Shown here one piece after another: positions 36,201-43,139 of a DNA stretch of 64,000 nt. Made by a program: the position numbers and the translations under genes. Origin of the DNA: Nectonema munidae (Eukaryota; Nematomorpha; Nectonematoida; Nectonematidae); the NCBI GenBank assembly GCA_030549495.1, contig JAUIRK010000775.1, positions 62,001 through 126,000 of the forward strand, in the 5' to 3' direction. Numbering within the stretch: position 1 is the stretch's first letter; the number at the start of each line of letters is the position of its first letter. A model generated the notes under the pieces. That model did no database searches, was not told the DNA's origin, and saw only the letters and a program-made list of their open reading frames with translations.

Positions 36201-39200
36201 GATAGTTTGTAGTGAAAGGCAATAACACTTTCACAGCCTCGAATCCAAGGACTGGTTTCTTTTTTTCACAGCAGTCCAGAACGCACTTAGAGTTTGTCGC
36301 TGAAGGTTAAACAAAGAGTTTCCTCATGGTGGATCTCTATAAGCTTTTCTTGAAATTTTGGATAGAAGATGCTTCTTCTGAAAGATATTCTGCTTGGATA
36401 TCGAAGGGTCCTCGCAAACATTTGTATTTCTCATGCAGATCTCCACCCGAAATCTACCTGTCAAACTCCTGACTCAATTTCTCCAGGGGCCCAACAATGA
36501 TACTTTGTAGGGCCAGAAGTGAAGCGACTTTTTCATCTTCTAGAAAAAGGTTCAGAATTGGAAAGGGCACAGTTTTTGCTAGTTAAATCTTTCCACAGCC
36601 TCAGCTTTGCTTGGAAAAGCTTGAACTTTTGTGACACAGAGATTATAGTCTCATTTTTTCCTTGCATGGACATATTCAGCAAATTCAACTCTGAAAATAT
36701 GTGTCAGATAAGCCAGTTTAAGCAACCACTTTGGTTCTGTAAGTCTCCTTTTCAGTAGATGTTTCTTCTCGTTTAGAAAGATTTCGACCTCTGAATGCCT
36801 GTAAAGCACTCTCTGAAACACTTTTCTTCGTGATAGCCTCCTGACAGAAGAGTAGTAAAGCAGATCTTCATATTCGGATCCCATATCAGAGCACTTTTGA
36901 CTAAACAGCCTTGAATTCAATGCTGATGATTTAAAAAAATTTACTACTTGAATAACATCTTCTATAACAGTGGTAAGCTCAAATTACTTTTATCGAGTAG
37001 TAAGGTTTTTTCGGCAAAGCAGGTAATGATTCGCTATCACTGTGGGGTTGACTTGTTTTACTCTGGCAGTGAAACACTGACGTGCACTTAACATTGTAGG
37101 TGGTCCATCTGAGCACACACTGTAGCACAGATCCCATTTTTCTTTGATGAAACTATCAACCAACTTGAAAAGGTTTTACAAAAGTGAAAAGATTTTGAAA
37201 AGTGATTTACAGAACAGAAAGTTTTCTTCAATGTCACTCTTCCTTTGGTAGCACGCATATACCAAGACCTGAGCATCGTCACCTATGTCAGTTGAGTCAT
37301 CCAACTCGAAGCTAAATTTTCCACTCTCCTTAATAGCATCCACGACCTGTTCTTTAACCCATTAAGTACCATAGAAATCAGACGATATCTAAAAAAACTC
37401 AGACGATTTATATTTAAAGTCATTGAAAAAAGCAGACGAAGATGAAATTACTTAGGTTCCCAAATGGGAGCATTGGGGTTAATGTCTTGCGACATCTCTT
37501 GAATTCTTCGGTTGATTTTGTTATCTAACGGAATAGCTTCAATTTTTTCACTGCAGCATCTCCAAGAATGGTACCAACCATATCAAGGGATGCTGGCTTT
37601 ACCAACTTTTCTCAAATTGTATGTGGCTGCACACACTTAGCAATTTTTTTGCAACAAAATAGGATGTAAGTGTTGATTGTTGAAAAGAATACACTCCCTT
37701 GTGCATAGAGTTGTCTAACCGCTGACGTTTTAGTTCTTCTTTTTTCCTCTTAAAATACTCAAGATCTTTCTCTGCCAGAGTTGGGTGTTTTCCCAAGAGA
37801 ATGCGGTTGAGATGATGTTCTTTAAGCGACTCGTGGCTGACCACTTCCCCACATACAACCACCAAATCCCACGTAAATCCAGTGTTAAGAAATTCTTCCT
37901 TGTACACCCGTTTCTGGACATGACTAAAGAATCTGAAATGAAATATAAATTAAATTACTAGCCCACCTTTTTGTGCACCAAACTCTTATCCATGAGGCTG
38001 GCTGGGTATGTATACTTATAGCATACACACATACACACACATCGACAAATTGTATAAAAGATATTAAAAAAACTTATGAAAAATTACAACAAAGAAAAGT
38101 TTAGAATTAATTTAAAAATGAAAATAGCGCATCTTTTCTTCATTTATCTTTGTTAAAAATAGATAAGAAATTATCCACTATCCCTCAACCAATATGTGAT
38201 GTCACTAGGGCTTACTACCTTTTGAACTTATTTAAAATTATTCCAGAAAAAATAGGATACGTGCTTAAATAATTTACGAAAAAAATAACAAAATTAAATA
38301 ACTAAACAAAAGAGAGTAAAAATTAAGTTTATTCCTTAAAATCTCAACTTTAGAAAAAGAATATAAGATTTAAATGTTAGCCCATTTTGTTCTTTATCAC
38401 CAATATGATAGCAAATTGAGGTAAGTGAAGTGTTTTAACTGCATGGCAAACAATCTTTGCCCTAAAATCATTTTTTTAAATACTTTATAATAAAAAAAAT
38501 TTGATTTATTGCACGAAATTTTTGACATAAAGTAAACAAACAGAAGAAACAATAGTTCAAACCAGTTTAAAATTGGTTTACAGTTTTAGTGCCTTTTTGT
38601 TCCTTTAAGAAAAATAGACTGTATTGACTTTTGTTCGCCCTGGACTTATAAGTGAATATTCATCATTCTTCTCACATCATCATCATCATCAGACACAACT
38701 GCTTTTTTTTAATTTATCGATGAATATCAACTTCTTTGCCTCACTCATTATTAACTAAATAATAGCCCTAGATTAAGCTGTGCCTATGAAAGTTAGGAAG
38801 ATTTTTCTTCTTTGGGATGCCACATAGCGAACAAATAACAATTTAATTTAAATTTGTGAATTTTTGAACGTCATAAATGTAACTAGAAATAAGCGTGGTT
38901 ATCTTCAAGGAAATTTTTATCAAAAAGTAAAAGTTTTATTTTTTCCACTCTATCCCAAAAAAAGATATTTTTAAGTAACATTACTTTCAAAAAGTATGCT
39001 TGTGGATGAATATTAATTGAAATTAATTCAAAAAAAACAAAAAAAAGTAGTAAAAAATATTTAAATTACCTGAAGAAACAAAGTCCTCCCAATCTCTAAA
39101 ATGATTAAAAAAATTAAATTGAGATTAATAAGGTAAAGAAGGTAGATGAGAAAGTGGGCTTGATGCTGGATAGAAACCAAGACCTTGAGTTATCGAAAAC

Positions 39201-41326
39201 CAGTACCTAACCAACCTTACTCACTTTAATCCTTACTCACAAAAAGATTAATATATCCTTTCATACTGAAAAATAGAAATTGAATATTTAAAAAAGTAAA
39301 AAAGTATTGAAATTAGATTTAAACTAATCTATACATATAAAATCTCATAACCTCTAAGGTTGATGCGCGGGTAGATGATAACTTTTTCTTCAAAACAAAT
39401 AAATAAAAATTTTCAAAAAAATCGTCGTATTTTATATTACATAAGCATTTCAACCAATCAGATTGTTTTCATGAAATAAAACCACAATTTCAAAGTTAAG
39501 TGTTTTGAACTTTTGTGTAGAATTTTGAAATGGTGCTTTCAATATGTGTGTACAATATTGTTTGAAAATTTTTATTTAAAGTATGTTTTTTTCAATATTT
39601 TACTATTTTTATATTTAAATATATAATAAGGTCTCTCAAATTGTCTCCTTGGAGGTCTTCTATACCTCTGATCTCAAAACCTCACGGATTGAAAAGGGAA
39701 AGGAAGATAGCACCTCATACTTTTTAGCCACTATAGCATATTTATGATTTTATAGATTTTATATTTATGGTTGGAATAAACCATTATGAATCGCGAAATT
39801 TTTTAGTTTTTTAATCAATTAAAAATTACTTTGTTATGCGTTTAATTGATCTAAGTTTCTGATTGGATATTTATGCTTTAAAGATAGCATTAGAAAATAG
39901 TTTTCGGCTAATATAACCAATAAAACTTCTAATCTTTTACAAAGTTTTATCAAGATAATGTTAGAAAGTATATTAACCGTACATATATTTTGATCTTAAT
40001 GACCAATTGAAAATTAACACCTTATTTTAATATTTTTGTTATTATGGCGAACTCAAAAACTCCGTATTTGACACATTTAATTCTGTGAAATACAACCTTA
40101 GAATGTAATTCGAAAAAAAATTATTTTGAGAATCACAGGAGCTAACAACTTATTAGGACATTTCTAATTTAGTTAAAAAATTCCCACTTCAGTAATAATT
40201 TTTCCAAATTTTAAAAATATTAATTTTACAAGCGCAAAAAAGACAGCATATTTATCAAAACAAAATTTATCTTTATTTTTTAATATTCTAGTCACGGCAT
40301 AAGAACATGGTTGCCAGATAAAATAGCGATGGACATAATGTCGATGGACAAAATGTCAACAATCATTTTAAAGAAGACATAATATCGACGACACAAAGAA
40401 TTTTACTGAATCAACTAGCCATTCAACTAGATCAATAAGAAACTAATCAATTATATTATTATTTTTATCATTACAATTTTTGAGCGTAGAAATTAGATCC
40501 TCTTCAAGCGATATTCGACATTTTGTCCGATGGCATTATGTCCATCGCCATTTTGTCTGTTCGCAAAGAACATGAAGTGTGATGATATATAAGAAATTCA
40601 GCTTTAGACAAACGCATCCACATACTAAAAGCATAGACAGAAAGATAACGATTTAAAACAAAATATGGCCTTATATGAGATTTTGAGAAGGGTGAGGGGG
40701 GGGGGGAGGACGACATTTTTGATTTATGATGCGCAGTTAGCAAGAAATGCGAAAATGATAAGGTGAGAATATTAAAAAGATTCATACTGATGGAAGTACA
40801 GAATGAAAACATCACAATTTCGCTCTCCAAGTTCTAGAGCAAAGTTTCCAAACACATCTGCTGACTTTTCCACTGTCCTTTGATATTTTAAACTCTGCTG
40901 AAAACGGAATATTTTTAATTATTCAAGAGAATAGGACTCAGCTACCAAATGGGCTATCTAGGCCAATTTCTTTTTTTCCTCGGTGAACGGGGTCCCCCAA
41001 AAATATATATTTAGTCCGGTTCTCCGAGTTATGTATTAATGTATATTGTATATATAGGTATATTTTTATCAATTAAAATTTAGTGGATTCATGAATTTTT
41101 AAAATAAAAAATCGCATATTCTAATTTTTTAAAAGATTTTTACAAATAATAAAGCTAAGAGAGTTTTATCGCCAAGTATATCAGAAACTACAAAACAAAT
41201 TTTTCTAACAAAAGATACCAAAACTCTTAATCAATCCGCAAGCCAAATAAATCATTACAATTCTCTCAAACCTCAACTTTGTACCTTTTCAAGCATTTCC
41301 CAAGCATATGGAAGATTCTGATAGTG
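24138..41326 (-). CDS. Multi-exon reprolysin-like (M12B/ADAM-type) zinc metalloprotease, partial model
   Basis: A gene model built by eye: exons 41285-41326, 40788-40897, 39070-39095, 35490-35595, 24138-24266 (complement). All introns are GT-AG and codon phases agree at each junction. The joined product ends in a metzincin active site: GMAHEIGHT from one exon and LGAVHDYQ from the next give HExxHxxGxxHD, whose three His bind zinc and whose Glu is catalytic. CSEYGIM 10 residues on is the Met-turn, and SKCSIRDI fits the last helix of reprolysin domains. Upstream, CDVFILYF and GRADLDRLC match the strand and Cys region that precede the active site. Signal peptide and prodomain were not found; exons before 41326 are missing from the model. 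Transposons fill the introns but spare the exons. Confidence is high for the two catalytic exons and moderate for the others. Confidence 0.75.
24267..24384. other. Start of 3' part of the 11.2-kb intron
   Basis: Intron sequence between the exon and the SINE; nothing recognised. The whole intron 24267-35489 holds the elements listed separately below. Confidence 0.5.
24385..24490 (-). mobile_element. tRNA-derived SINE, family B, copy 1
   Basis: On the minus strand, GTGGGAGCGTGGGTCTCGAT precedes a Pol III B box GGTTCAATTCC (plus-strand 24422-24432), followed by CGTGACTATCCTTAACAT. The copy at 47440-47527 shares this order. Confidence 0.6.
24539..24807. mobile_element. Complete non-autonomous hAT MITE, 269 bp
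   Basis: Termini CAGTGCCTGCGCTAA and (right, reverse complement) CAGAGCCCGCGCTACC. Perfect 8-bp target duplication CTTCTAGG at 24531-24538 and 24808-24815. A poly-G run lies inside. A second copy is cut by the window start at 1-115. Confidence 0.92.
24816..25273. other. Intron; possible hAT-like end
   Basis: CAGGGGCGCACATCC at 25034 resembles a hAT terminus; a similar CAGAGGCGCACATATGG lies at about 50112. Neither has a visible partner. Confidence 0.4.
25283..25833. mobile_element. Long-TIR element with 9-bp duplication (Mutator-like candidate), 551 bp
   Basis: Near both ends sits the inverted block AATTAAAAAGTAGGAAAAAA followed by TGCCCC (left 25304-25334, right inverted at 25764-25797). 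Exact 9-bp direct repeats ATCGAATAT flank it at 25274-25282 and 25834-25842. A 9-bp duplication with long inverted ends fits Mutator-like elements. No transposase; the 80-codon minus-strand frame inside is AT-rich noise. Confidence 0.6.
26379..26531 (+). mobile_element. tRNA-derived SINE, family A, copy 2
   Basis: GGTTGGTTGAGATGATGG (A-box region) and GGATTCGATTCC (B box) are followed by ATAAGCGGTACATCAGTGCC and CAATGAAAATACACCCGCTG, matching the tail order of the copy at 42850. Confidence 0.65.
26532..27748. other. Intron with unidentified coding-like text
   Basis: Around 27040-27480 the plus strand has short open runs (GLTIDGKYRVLPSLSLATET; GKAFYDRDGCIGIINFK) broken by stops. It could be a decayed gene or chance. 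No family recognised. Confidence 0.3.
27757..27772 (+). repeat. Left terminal inverted repeat of the intact hAT
   Basis: CAGGGGTCACCAAACT, identical to the reverse complement of 30637-30652. Confidence 0.95.
27872..28509. mobile_element. Probable pogo/Tigger-like non-autonomous insertion in the hAT leader
   Basis: The left end GAGTGAAACCTGTCAACAAC and the right end, inverted, CAGTAAAACCTTTTATAT resemble CAGTgAAACC termini of pogo/Tigger elements, and subterminal AACAACGAC/GCGACATACGACC blocks face each other. TA follows the right end, but the left TA is not clear. Alternatively it is an old part of the hAT leader. Confidence 0.5.
28537..30345 (+). CDS. hAT transposase, 602 aa, intact
   Basis: Cut-and-paste transposase of the hAT superfamily, close to the group that gave rise to vertebrate ZBED8/FAM200/GTF2IRD2-type domains. 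An N-terminal basic patch KKRKVD (4-9) may be a nuclear localisation signal. A BED-type zinc finger follows: C35, C38, H53, H58. The RNase-H-like catalytic fold has LAIDESTD with Asp181, TVDGGKNMAG with Asp248 and HCIIHQQALCGK (the CxxH block), and its Glu is most likely E551 in CEQTFSKMK, which opens the C-terminal dimerisation region up to TDEHLKAILLI. Length is normal for the family and no stop or frame break interrupts it. The start has G at +4. Codon use is less AT-extreme than the flanks, consistent with recent arrival. Confidence 0.95.
   Translation: MATKKRKVDAECRAFNEEWGVKYFFVETKDQKATCVVCSESIAVLKEYNLRRHYETKHISKYSMFSGKLRSEKYESMKRSLETQRNLFRRKFTENESVTHTSYKIVHKMAERGKPFTDGNFIKECMMEAANDLCPEKANLFGGISLSASSVVRRTEELGENIVLQIHEKARNFLWYSLAIDESTDLSSTSQLLVFIRGVTLDFQITEELASVCSMHGTTTGKDIFTEVQKTLQDYNLQWNQLRGVTVDGGKNMAGVRKGLVGQIRTHLEDLRIPGALFIHCIIHQQALCGKTLDISCVLKPVLSAVNFIRGHALNHRQFQVFLEEIDSDFCDLLYHTTVRWLSCGKVLFRFFKLRNEIDVFLTEKDRADPQLSDPTWLSKLAFLVDITSHMNELNLKLQGKDNLICDLYRIIKGFRRKLSLFEAQLEGENFSHFHCFKEFYATVAEDVNLDFPKKIIRDLNKHFLERFSDLKRIERHILLFQNPFGCNLDDVSVELQLELIDLHANDLLKEKHREGKLVEFYRCLPDAEFPKLKKFAAGMASVFGTTYVCEQTFSKMKYVKSTYRTRLTDEHLKAILLIGCSNFKPNIVDILKAKHQFHKSH
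30446..30451 (+). promoter_or_regulatory. Poly(A) signal of the hAT transposase
   Basis: AATAAA 100 bases after the transposase stop and 200 bases before the right terminus, inside TAGTAAATAAATATG. Confidence 0.6.
30637..30652 (-). repeat. Right terminal inverted repeat of the intact hAT
   Basis: AGTTTGGTGACCCCTG, the exact inverted copy of the left terminus, followed by the ATCTAGGC duplication. Confidence 0.95.
30661..31792. other. Intron, AT-rich, with a degenerate tandem repeat
   Basis: Variants of AACAGAAGGCATTTGTTTATGGATTTT recur near 31232, 31314 and 31422, roughly 85-110 bases apart, each in a similar context (GAAGAATTCATATAAA...). No gene. Confidence 0.55.
31801..32399. mobile_element. 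Non-autonomous hAT, 599 bp, with internal duplication
   Basis: Termini CAGTGGTTCCCAAC and GTTGGGAACCACTG, target duplication CTCTAAAG perfect at 31793-31800 and 32400-32407. GGTCCATGGAAGAATTTC near the left end is a common hAT subterminal text. No transposase. Confidence 0.92.
31951..32250 (+). repeat. 150-bp direct tandem duplication inside the hAT
   Basis: 31951-32100 and 32101-32250 are almost identical (one difference noticed, TTCCTATT versus TTCATATT). The long open frame across it is a by-product. Confidence 0.9.
32742..34758 (-). mobile_element. hAT element with broken transposase, CAGTGTTGCCAG termini
   Basis: Perfect 12-bp termini CAGTGTTGCCAG at 32742 and, inverted, at 34758. AAAATCCGTA-type repeats sit inside both ends. 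The flanking sequence repeats TAAAAT (32736-32741 and 34759-34764); a full 8-bp duplication is not evident. The interior carries a decayed minus-strand transposase. Confidence 0.85.
33078..34315 (-). pseudogene. Broken hAT transposase
   Basis: In order on the minus strand: a zinc-finger module with FCKLCSKKLL and LEKHAKTTIH (34085-34315); a catalytic-region frame with SLMMDESTDREDRK (33400-34032), which lacks the usual middle part and jumps to CIDMGFQLPDEAIFIG; and a C-terminal dimerisation piece VDAFWGKL and VLPHSYADCERILR (33078-33284). Two or more frame breaks and an internal deletion separate these, so it is non-functional. Confidence 0.8.
34865..35250 (-). pseudogene. Tigger/pogo (TIGD1-like) transposase remnant
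   Basis: Minus-strand text in more than one frame reads TNRSSTMENMEQLLLLWIEE, then ISFSQIIIQAKAMSLYDKIQ, then TFAACHGLFFNFKK. These align in order with the CENP-B-type DNA-binding region of TIGD1 (MEKVLVVWIED; IPLSQSLIQSKALTLFNSMK; FEASRGWFMRFK). Only the N-terminal third is present and it is frame-shifted. It lies in the protease intron. Confidence 0.7.
35251..35489. other. Intron next to the zinc-site exon
   Basis: Nothing recognised. On the minus strand a good acceptor TTTTCCTTCTTTTAG occurs 40 bases after the exon donor, but the frame that follows stops after ten codons. Confidence 0.4.
35490..35595 (-). CDS. Metalloprotease exon: HEIGH zinc site
   Basis: 106 nt (2 + 34 codons + 2). Acceptor AATATTTAG, donor CACAC|GTACGT. 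It encodes GRADLDRLCVNNPVVV, LKAFDEYEDGAG and MAHEIGH, the first two zinc His and the catalytic Glu of a metzincin. Joining to 24138-24266 restores HExxHxxGxxHD. Confidence 0.88.
36060..37925 (-). pseudogene. Broken ZBED5-like hAT transposase
   Basis: N-terminal frame 37599-37907 carries WDLVVVCGEVVSHESLKEHH and HPTLAEKDLEYFKRKKEELK, the BED-finger neighbourhood of ZBED5-type transposases with its His/Cys pattern partly eroded. 37088-37282 keeps a piece around VLVY and FCK. 36651-36920 has LLYYSSVRRLSRRKVFQRVL and KLAYLTHIFR. 36060-36170 holds the C-terminal end (RLNVEADL-like). Stops, frame shifts and the TTAA MITE insertion break it. Confidence 0.75.
37354..37482. mobile_element. piggyBac-like TTAA MITE, copy C, nested in a hAT
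   Basis: TTAACCCATTAAGTACC to GGGAGCATTGGGGTTAA, with CAGACGATATCT, CAGACGATTTAT and GCAGACGAAGATG inside. It is the near reverse complement of copy D at 57739. TTAA on both sides, and hAT transposase text continues on either side, so it landed in an existing hAT copy. Confidence 0.85.
37926..39069. other. Intron, AT-rich
   Basis: A CA-rich microsatellite near 38025-38042 and a CAT repeat near 38677. No gene recognised. Confidence 0.5.
39070..39095 (-). CDS. Metalloprotease microexon, 26 nt
   Basis: AGATTGGGAGG...TCTTCAG lies between a strong acceptor (TTTTTTTAATCATTTTAG) and a strong donor (CAG|GTAATT). The first base completes CA from the previous exon (Gln), then DWEDFVSS, and the last G joins GA of the next exon (Gly), giving DWEDFVSSGRADLD. 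Phase fits at both ends, which is unlikely by chance. Confidence 0.6.
39128..39232 (-). mobile_element. tRNA-derived SINE, family A, copy 3
   Basis: On the minus strand, AAGGTTGGTTAGGTACTGG, then TCGATAACTCAAGGTCTTGG, then ATCAAGCCCACTTTC, matching the copy at 42850. The B box is eroded (GGTTTCTATCC). Confidence 0.7.
39233..40314. other. Intron; possible Helitron-like end
   Basis: AATCTATACATATAAAATCTC at about 39334 resembles the TC-start of Helitron/Helentron non-autonomous elements. The shared phrase TTTCAACCAATCAGA occurs at about 39447 and again at about 61787. No 3' CTRR hairpin was identified. Confidence 0.35.
40315..40559. mobile_element. MITE with long inverted ends, 245 bp
   Basis: Left CAGATAAAATAGCGATGGAC and right (inverted) CAGACAAAATGGCGATGGAC continue in parallel for about 40 bases. 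The left arm contains two tandem 15-mers, GATGGACATAATGTC and GATGGACAAAATGTC. No target duplication seen, so the superfamily is open. Confidence 0.75.
40788..40897 (-). CDS. Metalloprotease exon upstream of the active site
   Basis: 110 nt (36 codons + 2). Acceptor ATATTCCGTTTTCAG, donor CATCA|GTATGA (less typical). It encodes QSLKYQRTVEKSADVFG, NFALELGERN and CDVFILYFH; the last block fits the buried strand of the reprolysin fold before the active-site helix. The trailing CA is completed by the 26-nt microexon. Confidence 0.6.
41285..41326 (-). CDS. Possible upstream metalloprotease exon, 42 nt
   Basis: HYQNLPYAWEMLEK in phase 0 between ATATATCTAAG and AAAAG|GTACAA. The next exon also begins in phase 0. 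The short length makes the call weak. Confidence 0.45.
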
Positions 41327-41625
41327 CTTAGATATATATCTTCCTACCTATCTACCAAAACAATCCATTTTTGACTTAGTAAATTTAATATAAAGACATT
41401 TAATATAAAAATTTCTTCATGAAGTACAAAAATTCTTTCTATATTCTTTATATATTGAAGAATCCTTCATTTTAAAAAGAAAATGAAATTTGTTGAGGTT
41501 ATAGACTAGTTCAAAATGATTAAATGATTGTAAATAATACATCTAACTGTAGGCGTATAATAATAATTTATTTTATATATCTAATAGTATTTGAAGGAGG
41601 AAAATTTCTACCTGTGCATAGAAGT

Positions 41626-41684
41626 TTATTCCACATTAGAAATATCCCTTGAACAGGCTTTGAAATTACGGCTCAGTTTTGTAA
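41626..41684 (-). CDS. 3'-terminal exon of a protease paralog (partial)
   Basis: After a strong acceptor (GAATTTTTTCAG) the frame reads TKLSRNFKACSRDISNVE and stops. KACSRDISNV parallels SKCSIRDINNS of the metalloprotease exon at 24138-24266, the last helix of a reprolysin domain. The stop TAA lies within AATAAA (plus-strand TTTATT at 41625-41630), a possible poly(A) signal. Upstream exons of this copy were not found, so it could also be a duplicated exon relic. Confidence 0.5.
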
Positions 41685-42849
41685 CTGAAAAAATTCTGTT
41701 TGGCATATTTGAAAAAAAAAATGAAAATGTAAATATTAACAAAATAGTGTATGGTTGAAGAGCTGTCATATTATGCAATGCAAAATAAAAACGAGGAATA
41801 TAGTAGGATAGTATATTCTTCATTAGAAGAATATTTCGAATCTATGAGACTTGCCGAAAGCGCAGTGAAGGGCTTCCGTGGTAAAGATGTAAGGAAGGCA
41901 TTTCTTGTGAGTGAAGAATGAATATACCTTAACATATACGTGTGCAATGCATGTCATTGTCCGTCCATATAGAGTTAGCATTGGATATAATCTTCTATTC
42001 CTACATCTTCACCACTTAAGCCGTTCCCTTGGCTTTTGACTAGACTTAAGTTGCAAAAAGACTTATACAATCGAAATATTCTCTTTGGTAAAGATTTTTA
42101 TATTTTAATATGTGACTAAATTTTTGGTAAAGCCAACTTTATTATGAAAGCTTTTTTCACTTTTTATTGACTTAAATTTTTTTTTTGACTATTTTGGCAA
42201 TAAAGGAAAAAGCAAAAATGGATTCAAAAATAGAAGTATTAAAAGCTTTTCTGTTTTTGTAGAAAAAATTGTCTTAAAACTGACTTTTGTTCGCCTATGA
42301 ATTTCGGAAATAAAGTATACGTTTTTTTATTGAGAAAGACGACTTCAAACATCTAAAGAGAGTTAATTATTTTGTTTACGTAGATTGGCTAATTAATTAT
42401 AATTTTTCGTTGACTTGCTTATGCCGGTTTGAGTTGACATTTTTTTATAGAAATTTTTAGTCTATAAACTAATTTTACAATTTTTGAAGAAGGTTAATAA
42501 TGAGGAAAAGATATATAAAATGATAGAAATGATTTAAAAATTTACTTTGAACTCTTCAACACTTTTTATCGATAATTGAAAATTATCTTTCGCTAAAATC
42601 CTTTTGGCCTAAATTAAAATTAATAATTTGTACATCTGAAATATATTTTTGATATCATTAAATATAAAGATAAAAAGACAAATTGAAGTGTTAATCGAAA
42701 TAATAAAAAGTCTTTATTCAAAATTGTCCTTAATAACTTAGATTTGTTTAAGTTTTGTATTCCTTTAATTTTTTTGGTTATGGAGCTTTGTATACTCTCT
42801 TAAGTCTAAAGCTTTCAGGTCCTTTTTACATGTTGGGTGCGATATAGGG
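41685..42849. other. Intergenic or intronic; one weak exon candidate
   Basis: 41827-41906 on the plus strand (EYFESMRLAESAV...) sits between TTCTTCATTAG and CTT|GTGAGTG and is open, but the product is not recognised. The rest is AT-rich. Confidence 0.3.
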
Positions 42850-43030
42850 GGCGAGAGTAGGGTTGGTTAGATGCTGGATTCGATAACTCAAGGTCTTGGG
42901 TTCGATTCCGTATCAAGCCCGCTTTCCTTTTAGTTCGATACAAGCGGCGCAATTGTGCCTTCTCGATGAAAACACCCCGGGGTACCTTGAATGAATTTTA
43001 TTAATTTTTTTTTTAATTTTATTTATTTTT
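42850..43030 (+). mobile_element. tRNA-derived SINE, family A, copy 1
   Basis: GGTTGGTTAGATGCTGG (A-box region) at 42861, GGGTTCGATTCC (B box) at 42898-42909, then CAAGCGGCGCAATTGTGCC and GATGAAAACACCCC, and a T-rich tail. This is the best preserved of three copies (others 26379, 39128). Confidence 0.75.
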
Positions 43031-43139
43031 TTGTGTTAGAAATCATTGTGCTTTCAAAAAGTTTACTGTATAAAGATTAATTAAAAACAAATTTTTTTTC
43101 TTCAAAATTGAGTGGATGTAGACTGTACTTTATATTTAG

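Larger units (their letters stand above)
35716..37925 (-). mobile_element. Old ZBED5-like hAT in an intron
   Basis: One terminus, CAGTATTGATTCCCAACC, is at 35716. Decayed transposase runs from about 36060 to 37925. The far terminus was not found. It lies in the intron between exons 35490-35595 and 39070-39095, in the same direction as the gene, and is itself split by a TTAA MITE at 37354-37482. Confidence 0.7.

Noticed and set aside
36519-36758. 79-codon plus-strand ORF
   Set aside because: It is the antisense shadow of the broken ZBED5-like transposase on the minus strand.
41827-41906. Plus-strand 80-nt exon candidate with good splice sites
   Set aside because: Opposite strand to the protease gene, product not recognised and no partner exon found; kept only as a remark.
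42861-42910. A tRNA gene
   Set aside because: A and B boxes are present but the acceptor stem does not pair and two related copies share a non-tRNA body, so it is a SINE.
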